The notes beneath the pieces are model-generated. The model was not told where the DNA came from. It did not search any database and was given only the letters and a program-made list of their open reading frames with translations. DNA of 32,750 nucleotides from Acidobacteriota bacterium (GTDB lineage: Bacteria > Acidobacteriota > Terriglobia > Bryobacterales > Bryobacteraceae), in the NCBI GenBank assembly GCA_025354885.1, contig JANXLY010000293.1, forward strand, positions 1 to 32,750. Direction: 5' to 3'. This document shows, in pieces, positions 8,401 to 15,974 of the stretch; position 1 is the first letter of the stretch, and each line of letters starts with the position of its first letter. The translations under genes were made by a program, and so were the position numbers.

Positions 8401-8811
8401 ATCCTGCGCAGTCGCCTGGACAGTGAGGGAGTGGAGTACGAGTATCTTGACGGCAAGACTCGCGACCGCCAGAAGCCTGTAGAACGGTTCCAGAATGAGG
8501 CAGACTGCAAGCTCTTTCTGATCAGTCTGAAGGCGGGAGGCCTAGGGTTGAACCTGACAGCCGCCGAGTACGTTTTTCTGCTGGACCCGTGGTGGAACCC
8601 GGCGGTGGAAGCTCAAGCAGTAGACCGCGCCCACCGCATCGGGCAGAAGCGAGCGGTTTTTGCCTACAGGCTGATCGCACGGGACACGGTGGAAGAGAAG
8701 GTACTCGAGCTTCAGAAGACGAAGCGAGAGTTGGCAGCTGCCATTATTGGGGAAGACAATGCCCTGATTCGCAATCTGCGCAGGGAAGACCTTGAGCTGC
8801 TGCTGAGCTGA
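5470..8811 (+). CDS. SWIM zinc-finger SNF2-family helicase
   Basis: The protein has 1113 residues from ATG 5470; a GTG at 5422 would add 16. Close to the N-terminus is a SWIM zinc finger, C65-x-C67-x8-C76-x-H78. An Asp/Glu run follows near residues 110-125 (encoded by GATGAC repeats), then a long bacterial SNF2-associated region. The motor occupies the last 450 residues: Q-type motif around [14 protein letters not shown], Walker A DDMGVGKT (K685), Walker B DEAQ (778-781), motif III [20 protein letters not shown], motif V [9 protein letters not shown], and motif VI [11 protein letters not shown] (about 1049-1059) with the Arg finger. SNF2 proteins use ATP to translocate along double-stranded DNA and remodel protein-DNA complexes. 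The SWIM finger probably binds DNA or protein. Bacterial SWIM-SNF2 proteins are widespread in Acidobacteriota and Firmicutes, and their cellular role is poorly defined. It stands alone, starting 160 nt after the recombinase. Confidence 0.92.
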   Translation: [1113 protein letters not shown]

Positions 8812-9018
8812 TTTGATCTGAGCGGGCCAAAACGGCAGTCGATTTATGTTTGCAGATTGGTGGATTCGCTCGAATGCAGCCCCAAAGAATGCTGCCATTG
8901 CGCAACACAGTGTTGATTCCGCAATTTGAAGGACGCAGATTTGACGGCCAGATGGTTTCTATGCAAGTTCCGCTGAGCTTGCCAGCAAGCGGGCATGGCT
9001 TCTGCCGGGAGTTATATT

Positions 9019-9930
9019 ATGAGACCAATCATGAAGCAAAACGCGATCCTGCTTATTCTGACAGCGATGGCGCTGCATGGCCAGTCAAAGGTTCGGCCAC
9101 TCCACACACGTGACCTTGCTCGACTGAGTCAGCCTCAAGTGGTGGCACAGCTTCTCCAATCCGACGTCATCTTCATTCCAGTAGGTGCTGTGGAAACGAA
9201 CGGCATCGAGCCGAGCGGTCGCGACTACGTCTATGCCAACGCGTTCGCCGTGGCGATGGCTGAAGCGACAGGGGGCCTTTACATGCCCGGACTGATGTGG
9301 TCGTATCCAGGCACGACCATCCCGGCAGCGGGGACCATCAACATGACGCCCCGGAGCGGAGCAGCATTTTTGGAAGAGCTTGCCCTGTCGCTGCTTCGGC
9401 AGGGCTTTCGCCGACAGGTCTATGTCTCATACAGTCATGGACCTGCGCCCCTTACGGCCGGCACACTGGTGCGGGAATTCTTCGACAAGACGCGCGTGCC
9501 GATCCTCTATATCAATATGGACACTTATCTACCGCGACTGAACGTGCAGCCCACAGACCGGGACCGAGTTCTTTATGGGGCGCACCAGATCACGGGACGG
9601 CTCGACGATTTGGCGCTGAAGGGCGAGTACGCTGATTTGCCCGATCCCCAACTGCCGCCGAACACCGGGTTGGCCACACTTGGCAAGTTGGGATTCAGCG
9701 GCAGCCTGGCTTTGGGCTCGTGGATCAACGATGCAATGGCCCACACTACAGGCACCAAGGAAATGCCTCTCGATACGGCAGAACGCGCAGCTTGGGGACA
9801 GCGCGGAGCCGCGCAGATCCGTTCGATCGTACAGCGCATGAGCCTGCCCCAGGCAATGCTTGCGTTGCGCGAGCATGACCGGTATACGCAGGAAGTGATC
9901 GTGCCGAGGTTGAAGGTCCATCTGCCATAA
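9019..9930 (+). CDS. Exported creatininase-family protein with altered metal ligands
   Basis: The protein has 303 residues from ATG 9019, with GGGAG seven bases upstream; an in-frame ATG at 8995 is less likely. The N-terminus is a signal peptide (KQNAILLILTAMALHGQ). The body matches the creatininase/creatinine amidohydrolase family: IFIPVGAVETNG, GRDYVYANAFAVAMAEA, GTINMTPRSGAAFLEELALS and a QVYVSYSHGPAP segment. Known members hydrolyse cyclic or aromatic amides with a two-metal site built from Glu, His, Asp, His and Glu (GSxEqHGpHlPxgTD and GHxE motifs). Here E59, D69 and H140 are kept, but the His after the first Glu is N61 and the second Glu position is P142. A changed metal site or substrate is likely. 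Acidobacteria often have exported, divergent relatives. The next gene follows after 70 nt. Confidence 0.8.
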   Translation: MRPIMKQNAILLILTAMALHGQSKVRPLHTRDLARLSQPQVVAQLLQSDVIFIPVGAVETNGIEPSGRDYVYANAFAVAMAEATGGLYMPGLMWSYPGTTIPAAGTINMTPRSGAAFLEELALSLLRQGFRRQVYVSYSHGPAPLTAGTLVREFFDKTRVPILYINMDTYLPRLNVQPTDRDRVLYGAHQITGRLDDLALKGEYADLPDPQLPPNTGLATLGKLGFSGSLALGSWINDAMAHTTGTKEMPLDTAERAAWGQRGAAQIRSIVQRMSLPQAMLALREHDRYTQEVIVPRLKVHLP

Positions 9931-10000
9931 CAGTAAGCCTGCAACGCTACACCTGGTTCCAGAGCGTGAATCGCTCAGGTTAGACCATAATTAGCTCACA

Positions 10001-10672
10001 ATGCCAATGCTTTCTGTTGTGATGATCGGTGCCACCGGAGCCGTCGGAAATCGAGTAGTGGCGAATTTGATGGGGCTGGGAAACGTGGGGAGGCTCACGC
10101 TCCTGGGGCGGAGGCCTGTGGAAGGAGTAAGCGCCGATTTTGTGCAACAGCATTCCGTGGATCTCTCTGACAGTTCCTCCTATCGGAGTTTGCTCCCGGG
10201 TCACGGGGTGGCCATTTGTGCCCTTGGGGTGGGACAGCCTTCCAAAGTGAGCCGTGAAGAATTTGTCAAAGTCGACAAAGTGACGGTACTTGAGTTTGCC
10301 AGTGCCTCTAAGGCTGCGGGCATCGAGCATTTCCAACTGCTGAGTTCGGTCGACGCCAACTCGAAATCGAAGTCCTTCTACTTGCGTACCAAGGGAGAGT
10401 TAGAGGACGGGCTACAAGCCCTCGCTTTCAAGCGACTCAGCCTGTTTCATCCTTCGATGATTTTCACGCCGCACAACCGTTATGTATTGAGCCAGGGGTT
10501 AATGCTGAAGGTTTGGCCGCACTTGAATTTTGTGCTTGCCGGTTCGCTGCGGAAGTATCGGGGCATCGAGGTGGAGTCACTGGGAAGGGCCATCGCGGTG
10601 AATGCCATGAAGCCGGGCCCTGTCTTTGAAGTGCTGTCTTGGGACGAGATCACTGCGCTATCGAAAATGTAA
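10001..10672 (+). CDS. NAD(P)-binding oxidoreductase, HTATIP2/TIP30-like
   Basis: The protein has 223 residues and no signal peptide. The N-terminal Rossmann motif is MIGATGAVGNRVVANL (GxxGxxG, residues 8-22). Then come an LLGRRP turn after the second strand, AICALGVGQP and LLSSVDANSKSKSFYLRTKG, which carries a YxxxK-like Y-L-R-T-K for the catalytic Tyr/Lys pair. RLSLFHPSMIF and the C-terminal residues are in keeping with the NAD(P)H-binding/semialdehyde-type atypical SDRs grouped with HTATIP2. It probably binds NADP(H); the substrate is unknown. The gene is followed 12 nt later by the GH32 gene in the same direction, so the two are probably co-transcribed. No functional link to fructan degradation is evident. 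Confidence 0.8.
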   Translation: MPMLSVVMIGATGAVGNRVVANLMGLGNVGRLTLLGRRPVEGVSADFVQQHSVDLSDSSSYRSLLPGHGVAICALGVGQPSKVSREEFVKVDKVTVLEFASASKAAGIEHFQLLSSVDANSKSKSFYLRTKGELEDGLQALAFKRLSLFHPSMIFTPHNRYVLSQGLMLKVWPHLNFVLAGSLRKYRGIEVESLGRAIAVNAMKPGPVFEVLSWDEITALSKM

Positions 10673-10684
10673 CAATTGTTGCAA

Positions 10685-12115
10685 ATGTTCATTGCCCTGC
10701 TGTCTGCCTTGCTTGCCTTCTCAGAGGACCCCTTTCGCCCCGTCTTCCATTTCAGCCCGACCGCAAATTGGATGAATGATCCCAATGGGACGGTTTACTA
10801 CAAGGGCGAATACCACCTCTTTTACCAGCACAATCCATTTGGCAACAGCTGGGGCCATATGAGTTGGGGCCATGCGGTGAGCCGTGACCTCACACACTGG
10901 GAGCATCTTCCAGTTGCGCTTGCCGAAGAAAACGGCGTCATGATCTTCTCGGGTTCTGTCGTTGTGGATCACAACAACACGAGCGGCTTTTGCACCGGCG
11001 GATCTTGCCTGGTGGCGATCTATACCGGGCACACTGCGGCGAAACAACAACAAAGCCTGGCCTATAGCAATGATCGCGGCCGCACTTGGACCAAGTATTC
11101 TGGAAACCCTGTGATCGATCTTGAGATGAAAGATTTTAGGGATCCGAAAGTGTTCTGGCATGAGGGGCTACGGTGCTGGATTATGGTTGTGGCCCTGCCG
11201 AAGGAACACAAGGTGCGGTTCTACACTTCGCCGGATCTGAAAGCATGGAAGCCGCTGAGTGATTTTGGTCCCGCAGGGGCGATGGAAGGACTTTGGGAGT
11301 GTCCCGATCTGTTCCCGCTGCGTGTGGAAGGCAGCAACGAGAAGCGGTGGGTGCTGGTGGTGAGCATCAATCCCGGTGGACCGGCAGGCGGGTCTGGAGT
11401 ACAGTATTTCGTTGGGGACTTCGACGAGACAGGATTCAAGAATGCGAACCCAAGTGCTACCGCGCTCTGGGCCGACTATGGAAAAGACTTTTATGCGGCC
11501 ACTTCGTTCTCTGACATCCCTGTGAAAGATGGCAGGCGGATTTGGATCGGGTGGTTCAGCAACTGGCAATACGCACGAAACGAACCGACCGAAGTGTGGC
11601 GCACCATTCAGTCTGTGCCTCGCGAACTTGGGCTTAAAAACACTCCGGCGGGTCTCAGGCTCATACAGCGTGCGGTTCGGGAACTGACTGCTCGCCGCCA
11701 GAAGGGGATGGAGTTGAAGGGAGTAACGTTGGAGGAAGCCAATCGAAGATTGGCTTCATTTCACGCTGTAACCTACGAGGTGGAAATCGAGATGGAGGGA
11801 GAGGGAGGACTCCTCACGCGCAAAGGCTCGATTGAGGAGACGCGTGTTGGGGCTGATGGTGCGGGTCGCGTTTTCATTGACCGATCCCGATCTGGTGCAG
11901 TTGGATTTCATGGAGCTTTTCCTGGACGTCATGAAGTCTCGGGATCGAGCCGGTTGCACGTGTTAGTAGACAGAAGCAGCATTGAGTTGTTTGCGGGAGA
12001 CGGCGAGTCTGTGATCTCCGACCGGATCTTTCCTGCTGCCGGGAGTGATGGGCTGCAGTTGTTTGGTGCTCCGGGGGCACAGGTCCGGAGATTGAAGATC
12101 TGGAAGTTGAATTGA
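10685..12115 (+). CDS. Glycoside hydrolase family 32 (levanase/fructanase/invertase), exported
   Basis: The protein has 476 residues from ATG 10685; a TTG at 10676 would add three. The first 16 residues (MFIALLSALLAFSEDP) look like a short signal peptide. The five-bladed propeller shows the three GH32 signatures: WMNDPNG with nucleophile D32, FRDPKVFW with transition-state stabiliser D153, and WECPDLF with the acid/base E205. Downstream are WIGWFSNWQYA and, at the C-terminus, a beta-sandwich module with LHVLVDRSSIELFAGDGESV and LKIWKLN. GH32 enzymes hydrolyse beta-fructosidic bonds in sucrose, inulin or levan; the subtype is not clear, although SRDLTHW and NSWGHMSWGHA fit levanase or exo-inulinase types. 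All three catalytic residues are present, so it should be active. A periplasmic or surface location follows from the signal peptide. Confidence 0.9.
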   Translation: MFIALLSALLAFSEDPFRPVFHFSPTANWMNDPNGTVYYKGEYHLFYQHNPFGNSWGHMSWGHAVSRDLTHWEHLPVALAEENGVMIFSGSVVVDHNNTSGFCTGGSCLVAIYTGHTAAKQQQSLAYSNDRGRTWTKYSGNPVIDLEMKDFRDPKVFWHEGLRCWIMVVALPKEHKVRFYTSPDLKAWKPLSDFGPAGAMEGLWECPDLFPLRVEGSNEKRWVLVVSINPGGPAGGSGVQYFVGDFDETGFKNANPSATALWADYGKDFYAATSFSDIPVKDGRRIWIGWFSNWQYARNEPTEVWRTIQSVPRELGLKNTPAGLRLIQRAVRELTARRQKGMELKGVTLEEANRRLASFHAVTYEVEIEMEGEGGLLTRKGSIEETRVGADGAGRVFIDRSRSGAVGFHGAFPGRHEVSGSSRLHVLVDRSSIELFAGDGESVISDRIFPAAGSDGLQLFGAPGAQVRRLKIWKLN

Positions 12116-12263
12116 TGAGAGCTTCAGCCACTGCCGGCTGAGAAGGACGCGGCGGTGATGATTGAAAAAGTGTATGCGGCTGCCCCAAAAGAAAGCGACT
12201 CCATCCAAACTGTAGGGAGCATGCCGAGATTCAAAATTCGTTTCTGCAAAGTGAGTCGGTAAG

Positions 12264-13823
12264 ATGTCGACTACTGCAATTGTCGAGTTGATCCTATTGC
12301 TGCTGCTTGCCATTTCCGGAGTAGCGCTGATTACGCATCGATTGAAGATCCCTTATACGATCGCCCTTGTGTTTGCGGGATTCGCGATCGACCTGTTCCA
12401 CATCCCAATAAAAGCAGTTGCGGGCAACACGCAGTTGCTGACGCCGGAAATTATCTTCGTTCTCTTCCTGCCTGCTCTTCTTTTCGAATCCAGCATCAAT
12501 ATCGAATTCAAACATTTGCGGGAAAACTTCTGGTCCATCCTTCTGCTGGCAATCGTTGGTGTCGCTGCAGCCACGGCGATAACAGGGTTTGCGGTGAACC
12601 GGATGCTGGGCCTTCCTGTTCTAACGGCGTTATTGTTTGGCGCGCTGATCAGCGCTACTGACCCCATCGCGGTGATTGGGCTTTTCAAGGATCTGGGCAT
12701 AAACAAGCGACTGGCAGTAGTTGTTGAAGGCGAAAGCCTCTTCAACGATGGAACTGCTGCAGTGGCATTTCAGCTAATCCTGGTGGGGATTTTGACGAAT
12801 CGATTCGATGCGGTGGAGGGGCTCCGACAATTTTTATTGGTTGCCTTTGGGGGTGTCCTTGTTGGCCTGGTCATCGGCTATGCGGCGAGCAAGATCACTG
12901 CTCAGGTGGACGAAGCAAGGATTGAGATCACGCTAACCACGATCGTCGCTTACGGCTCTTATCTATTGGCCGAGCACCTGCATGTGTCTGGAGTGATCGC
13001 AACGGTGGTGGCTGGCCTGATGATTGGGAACTATGGGGCTCAGATGGGCATGAGTCCGAGGACAAGGGTATCGGTTTGGTCGTTCTGGGAATACGTGGCA
13101 TTTATCGTCAATTCGCTGGTGTTTCTACTGATCGGAATCGAAGTTCATGTTGCACAAATTTTTGAGCAATGGTGGACGATCCTATTGGCGGTTGGTGCAG
13201 TTCTATTGGGCCGGATTCTGGTCGTGTATCTCCTTTCCCCGCTGTTCGGTCGCTTCGGAGAGCCGATTCCTGCGCGCTGGAATCCGGTGCTGGTCTGGGG
13301 TGGTTTGCATGGCAGCGTTTCGATCGCATTGGCATTGAGTCTGCCGCAGGACTTTCCTCATCGCAGCACTCTTTTGACGCTTTGCTTCGGGGTGGTTGCT
13401 TTCTCGATCGTGGTACAGGGACTGACAATGAAACCGTTGCTCAACTGGCTTGGACTGATTGAAGAGGTTGATGGTGCTTACTCGCTGCACAAGGCCAAGC
13501 AGTTGACGCTAAGCGCAGCGATGTCGGAACTGGAACATCTGAGCCAGATGAGAGCGGTTTCGCCCGCCGTGTTCGAGGAACTCTCGAAGGAAGTCGAGCT
13601 GCGAGCTCAGGCGATTGCAACAGGAGTAAGAGGGATTCAGCAGGATAATCCTGGGCTAGTCGAAGAAGAAATTCGCCTGGCAAGGCTGCGGATGCTCGCG
13701 GCAGAGCGATCGGCGCTGCAGCGAGGTGTTATTGAGGGAATAGTGCCGCAGGAGATCAGTGAGCAGATCCTGGCTGAGGCGGCGGAAGAAATCGACCGGC
13801 TAAGGAAATCGAAACACGTGTGA
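12264..13823 (+). CDS. Na+/H+ antiporter, CPA1 family
   Basis: The protein has 519 residues with about 12 hydrophobic segments up to residue ~405. The transport core shows SATDPIAVIGLFKDL (D133) and EGESLFNDGTAAVAF (E157, N161, D162), the conserved ion-binding signature of CPA1 NhaP/NHE-type antiporters. GLHGSVSIALALSLP near residue 350 is the conserved Arg/Gly-type segment close to the end of the core. Residues ~410-519 are soluble and helical, rich in Glu and Arg (KQLTLSAAMSELEHLSQMR, then VELRAQAIATGVRG), and probably form a cytoplasmic regulatory tail. It exchanges external H+ for internal Na+ or K+ at the inner membrane to control pH and salt. It is separated by 148 nt from the GH32 gene and is convergent with the next pair. 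Confidence 0.9.
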   Translation: MSTTAIVELILLLLLAISGVALITHRLKIPYTIALVFAGFAIDLFHIPIKAVAGNTQLLTPEIIFVLFLPALLFESSINIEFKHLRENFWSILLLAIVGVAAATAITGFAVNRMLGLPVLTALLFGALISATDPIAVIGLFKDLGINKRLAVVVEGESLFNDGTAAVAFQLILVGILTNRFDAVEGLRQFLLVAFGGVLVGLVIGYAASKITAQVDEARIEITLTTIVAYGSYLLAEHLHVSGVIATVVAGLMIGNYGAQMGMSPRTRVSVWSFWEYVAFIVNSLVFLLIGIEVHVAQIFEQWWTILLAVGAVLLGRILVVYLLSPLFGRFGEPIPARWNPVLVWGGLHGSVSIALALSLPQDFPHRSTLLTLCFGVVAFSIVVQGLTMKPLLNWLGLIEEVDGAYSLHKAKQLTLSAAMSELEHLSQMRAVSPAVFEELSKEVELRAQAIATGVRGIQQDNPGLVEEEIRLARLRMLAAERSALQRGVIEGIVPQEISEQILAEAAEEIDRLRKSKHV

Positions 13824-13846
13824 GGAAGTGCGTGAAAGTGATGTGG

Positions 13847-14254
13847 CTAAGCGATGATCAGGTCGGTTTGATTGAAATCGTTACCTGTGCAAAGAACGGG
13901 AAGTCCGGTGGACTTGGCGATGGAATAGGTGAAGCAGTCACCGAAATTGAGGGCGGCGGGGTGGCGGCCTTTGCCAAAGGTTGAGAATGCGTAGTTGAAC
14001 CAAGCCAGATGCTGCGCTTCGAAAGCAATGACCTGGATGTCAAATTCGCGGAAGAAATCGCCTAATACAGGTTCTGGATTTTGCTCAAGTTTATTGCGAA
14101 GAACGAGCAATGCTTCGGCAGCGCAAGGGGCAGGCAAGAGGCGAAGCTGCGTTGACAGCAACTTTTCGAGAAGTACCGAGGCAAAGGATTCGCGAGTCAA
14201 GATTGCAACTATTGCAGAGGTATCGAGGATCATTGCGACTGCGCCTGGCGTCAC
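13847..14254 (-). CDS. PIN-domain toxin (VapC type)
   Basis: The protein has 135 residues. The PIN nuclease acidic residues are present: D11 in ILDTSAIVAIL, E47 in CAAEALLVL, D106 in NFGDCFTYSIAK and D126 in CTGNDFNQTD. VapC toxins cut tRNA or rRNA with Mg2+ held by these acids. Its GTG start shares one base with the TAG stop of the upstream antitoxin (TAGTG), so translation is coupled; an ATG eight codons in, at 14233, gives the classic MILDTSAIVAIL start and may be the true one. The gene converges with the antiporter gene, whose stop is 23 nt away. Confidence 0.9.
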   Translation of the reverse strand: MTPGAVAMILDTSAIVAILTRESFASVLLEKLLSTQLRLLPAPCAAEALLVLRNKLEQNPEPVLGDFFREFDIQVIAFEAQHLAWFNYAFSTFGKGRHPAALNFGDCFTYSIAKSTGLPVLCTGNDFNQTDLIIA

Positions 14255-14526
14255 TAGTTGGGCGCTCCATCAGCATCGTATCCCAAAATCTGCTCTTCTT
14301 CTTCGCGGCTTAGCGTGCGGCTTGCTGCTGGGGGAAGGTTGGGCCAAACGCGATCTTCGAGAAAGCGCATTGCGCTCAGTTTGGGATCTCTGCCCCTAGA
14401 AGCATCCAAACGCTGCTTCTTTTCGATTAGAGCCTGGCGAATGGCTTCGGTCTTGGTTGAGCCCGTGAGATTGGCAACCTCTGCCGCTAGTTTCTCGACT
14501 TCTACGCTTTTGAGATTGAGAGCCAT
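14254..14526 (-). CDS. VapB-type antitoxin (PSK/VapB-like)
   Basis: The protein has 90 residues and directly precedes the PIN toxin. The N-terminus (MALNLKSVEVEKLAAEVANL, then TGSTKTEAIRQALIEKKQRL) is the ribbon-helix-helix DNA-binding fold of the 'VapB-like transcription factor' group: one strand, then two helices with T-x-T-E-A-I-R-Q-A-L. The C-terminal half (FLEDRVWPNLPPAASRTLSR) contains the segment that normally contacts and blocks the toxin active site. Upstream the minus strand has TATATTAAT about 20 nt before the ATG, a good -10 candidate, placed where binding of the antitoxin would shut off the operon. Confidence 0.85.
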   Translation of the reverse strand: MALNLKSVEVEKLAAEVANLTGSTKTEAIRQALIEKKQRLDASRGRDPKLSAMRFLEDRVWPNLPPAASRTLSREEEEQILGYDADGAPN

Positions 14527-14612
14527 GGTGTACTTCTACCATTAATATACCAAAATCTGTTCGAAGGGTTCGATCTATTCAGTCAACCTGTTGGTTGAGT
14601 GCAGTGCCGTGG

Positions 14613-15419
14613 TTAGCTTCTAATGTCATGCCAAGGCGCGGCGTCTATGGAGTTGACGGCTTGTTCGATGCCTTCTATGTAAGAGGGGTACAAGAGGGTA
14701 AGGCATAGAAGCTGAAAGACGGCACGGCCATCCACGCGGCGATTGGTGCGGCGAGAGAGGGGAACTTGGGATTCTTCGACGCTGACTGGTGGTGGTAGGT
14801 GGAAGAGTTGGGCGCAGTATTCGGCGATTTCCCGGGAGGTACAAGGATGCTGGTCGGCAACAGGATAAGCGCCGATCTGTGAGGACAGGAGAGCGGCAGT
14901 TGCGAGGCGGGCAAGGTCGTCGACGTGGATGCGACTGATGAAATTTTTGCCTTCACCGAGGAGGGTGTATTGGCCTTGGGCCATAGAAACGTGGACACCG
15001 CGACCTGGGCCGTATATGGCGGCGGGACGAAGAATTAGGGATTGCCAGGGACCGGTTGAGACTGCGACTTCTGTTGCAGCGCGGGCGAGTTCGCGTTGGT
15101 TGCGAGGGGCAACGGGAGTGTTTTCGTCGACGAGTTCGGGGGCTCCGTACACACCGGTGGTAGAGAGGTAGACGATGCGCAGTGCCTTTTGCTCCAGAGC
15201 TTTGAGGAGGAGGGCGTCCGCACTACCGGGCAAGGAAGGGATGGAATGGAGAACGATGCAATTGGCAGGGGCGATGTGCGCGAGATGCTGGACTGCAGAG
15301 GGCAGAGTGAAGTCGATTTGAGCTCGACGGATTGAGAGGACTTCGTGGCCTTTAGCGCGGAGGAGAGCGGCGACGCGGGACCCGGTGTAGCCGCAGCCGA
15401 GAATGAGAATGGGGGACAA
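14613..15419 (-). CDS. NAD-dependent epimerase/dehydratase-family protein
   Basis: The protein has 268 residues from TTG 15419; no ATG or GTG is available close to the Rossmann motif. The N-terminus ILILGCGYTGSRVAALLRAKGHEVL is an extended-SDR nucleotide-binding fold (GxGxxG). IVYLSTTGVYG is the conserved Ser/Thr strand, and the usual Y-x3-K seems weak or absent: the region reads NQRELARAATEVAV. LRPAAIYGPGRG and ISRIHVDDLARLATAAL complete the typical extended-SDR landmarks. This atypical pattern is like the YeeZ-type proteins, whose reaction is unknown. It is cytoplasmic. It lies 104 nt beyond the stop of the CxxCH protein gene in the same direction, so linkage to that cluster is uncertain. 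Confidence 0.8.
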   Translation of the reverse strand: MSPILILGCGYTGSRVAALLRAKGHEVLSIRRAQIDFTLPSAVQHLAHIAPANCIVLHSIPSLPGSADALLLKALEQKALRIVYLSTTGVYGAPELVDENTPVAPRNQRELARAATEVAVSTGPWQSLILRPAAIYGPGRGVHVSMAQGQYTLLGEGKNFISRIHVDDLARLATAALLSSQIGAYPVADQHPCTSREIAEYCAQLFHLPPPVSVEESQVPLSRRTNRRVDGRAVFQLLCLTLLYPSYIEGIEQAVNSIDAAPWHDIRS

Positions 15420-15522
15420 GGTTCTTGCAGGATAGCTTAGGGAAATAAAGCAGCAACCCGGCTTGCAGGCAACGATTCTAAAATCGCGTATTGTGATCGG
15501 TCGATGGTTTCTTCGGGACGGC

Positions 15523-15957
15523 TCAAAACATAATTCGATTTCTGCGTGCTTCGAGCTTCTCCGGGTCCACCCCGGGAATCAGTTTCAAGTCTTCGAGTGT
15601 CTTGAATTTGCCTGCCAAAGTTCGACGCTTCACAAGAGCCTGAGCCACTTCATCGCTCAGGTCGAGCACTGGTGAGATTTGTGCGGGCTCAGCCGAATTG
15701 ACATTGACTTTCGTTAGCGTGCGGGCAAGAACGCGCATCACGCTTCGAAGTTGTGCAGGTGTGGCTCGCGCACCAATTTTGATCATCTGATTTATTTCTT
15801 CGCGCCACTCCAATTCAGTGCGGAGACCCTCCACCAGAGTGGTCCCATGACAAGACCCACAGATCGAAATGAAAATTGCGTTATCGGCAGCATCCGAGTT
15901 TGGATTCTGCCCGAGAGCACTTGAGATGGCAAACGCCACTGCAAGGTAAAAGCGCAT
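15523..15957 (-). CDS. Exported CxxCH and helix-hairpin-helix protein
   Basis: The protein has 144 residues. A signal peptide (MRFYLAVAFAISSALGQ) is followed by a single c-type heme-attachment motif, C33-G-S-C36-H37, in AIFISICGSCHGTT, as in small periplasmic cytochromes c. A helix then contains W52 and a possible axial Met (EEINQMIKIGARA). The C-terminal 35 residues (KFKTLEDLKLIPGVDPEKLE) form a helix-hairpin-helix like that of ComEA-type proteins, normally a DNA- or protein-contacting unit. The combination of a heme motif and an HhH in one small exported protein recurs in acidobacterial annotations. It could donate or accept electrons next to a periplasmic dehydrogenase. It starts 17 nt after the beta-propeller gene stop and is likely in one operon with it. 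Confidence 0.8.
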   Translation of the reverse strand: MRFYLAVAFAISSALGQNPNSDAADNAIFISICGSCHGTTLVEGLRTELEWREEINQMIKIGARATPAQLRSVMRVLARTLTKVNVNSAEPAQISPVLDLSDEVAQALVKRRTLAGKFKTLEDLKLIPGVDPEKLEARRNRIMF

Positions 15958-15974
15958 ATTGGTCTGACGGATTG

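Noticed and set aside
10671..10680. AACAATTGTT palindrome before the GH32 gene as an operator
   Set aside because: It is only 10 bp, overlaps the preceding stop codon and TTG codons, and could arise by chance.
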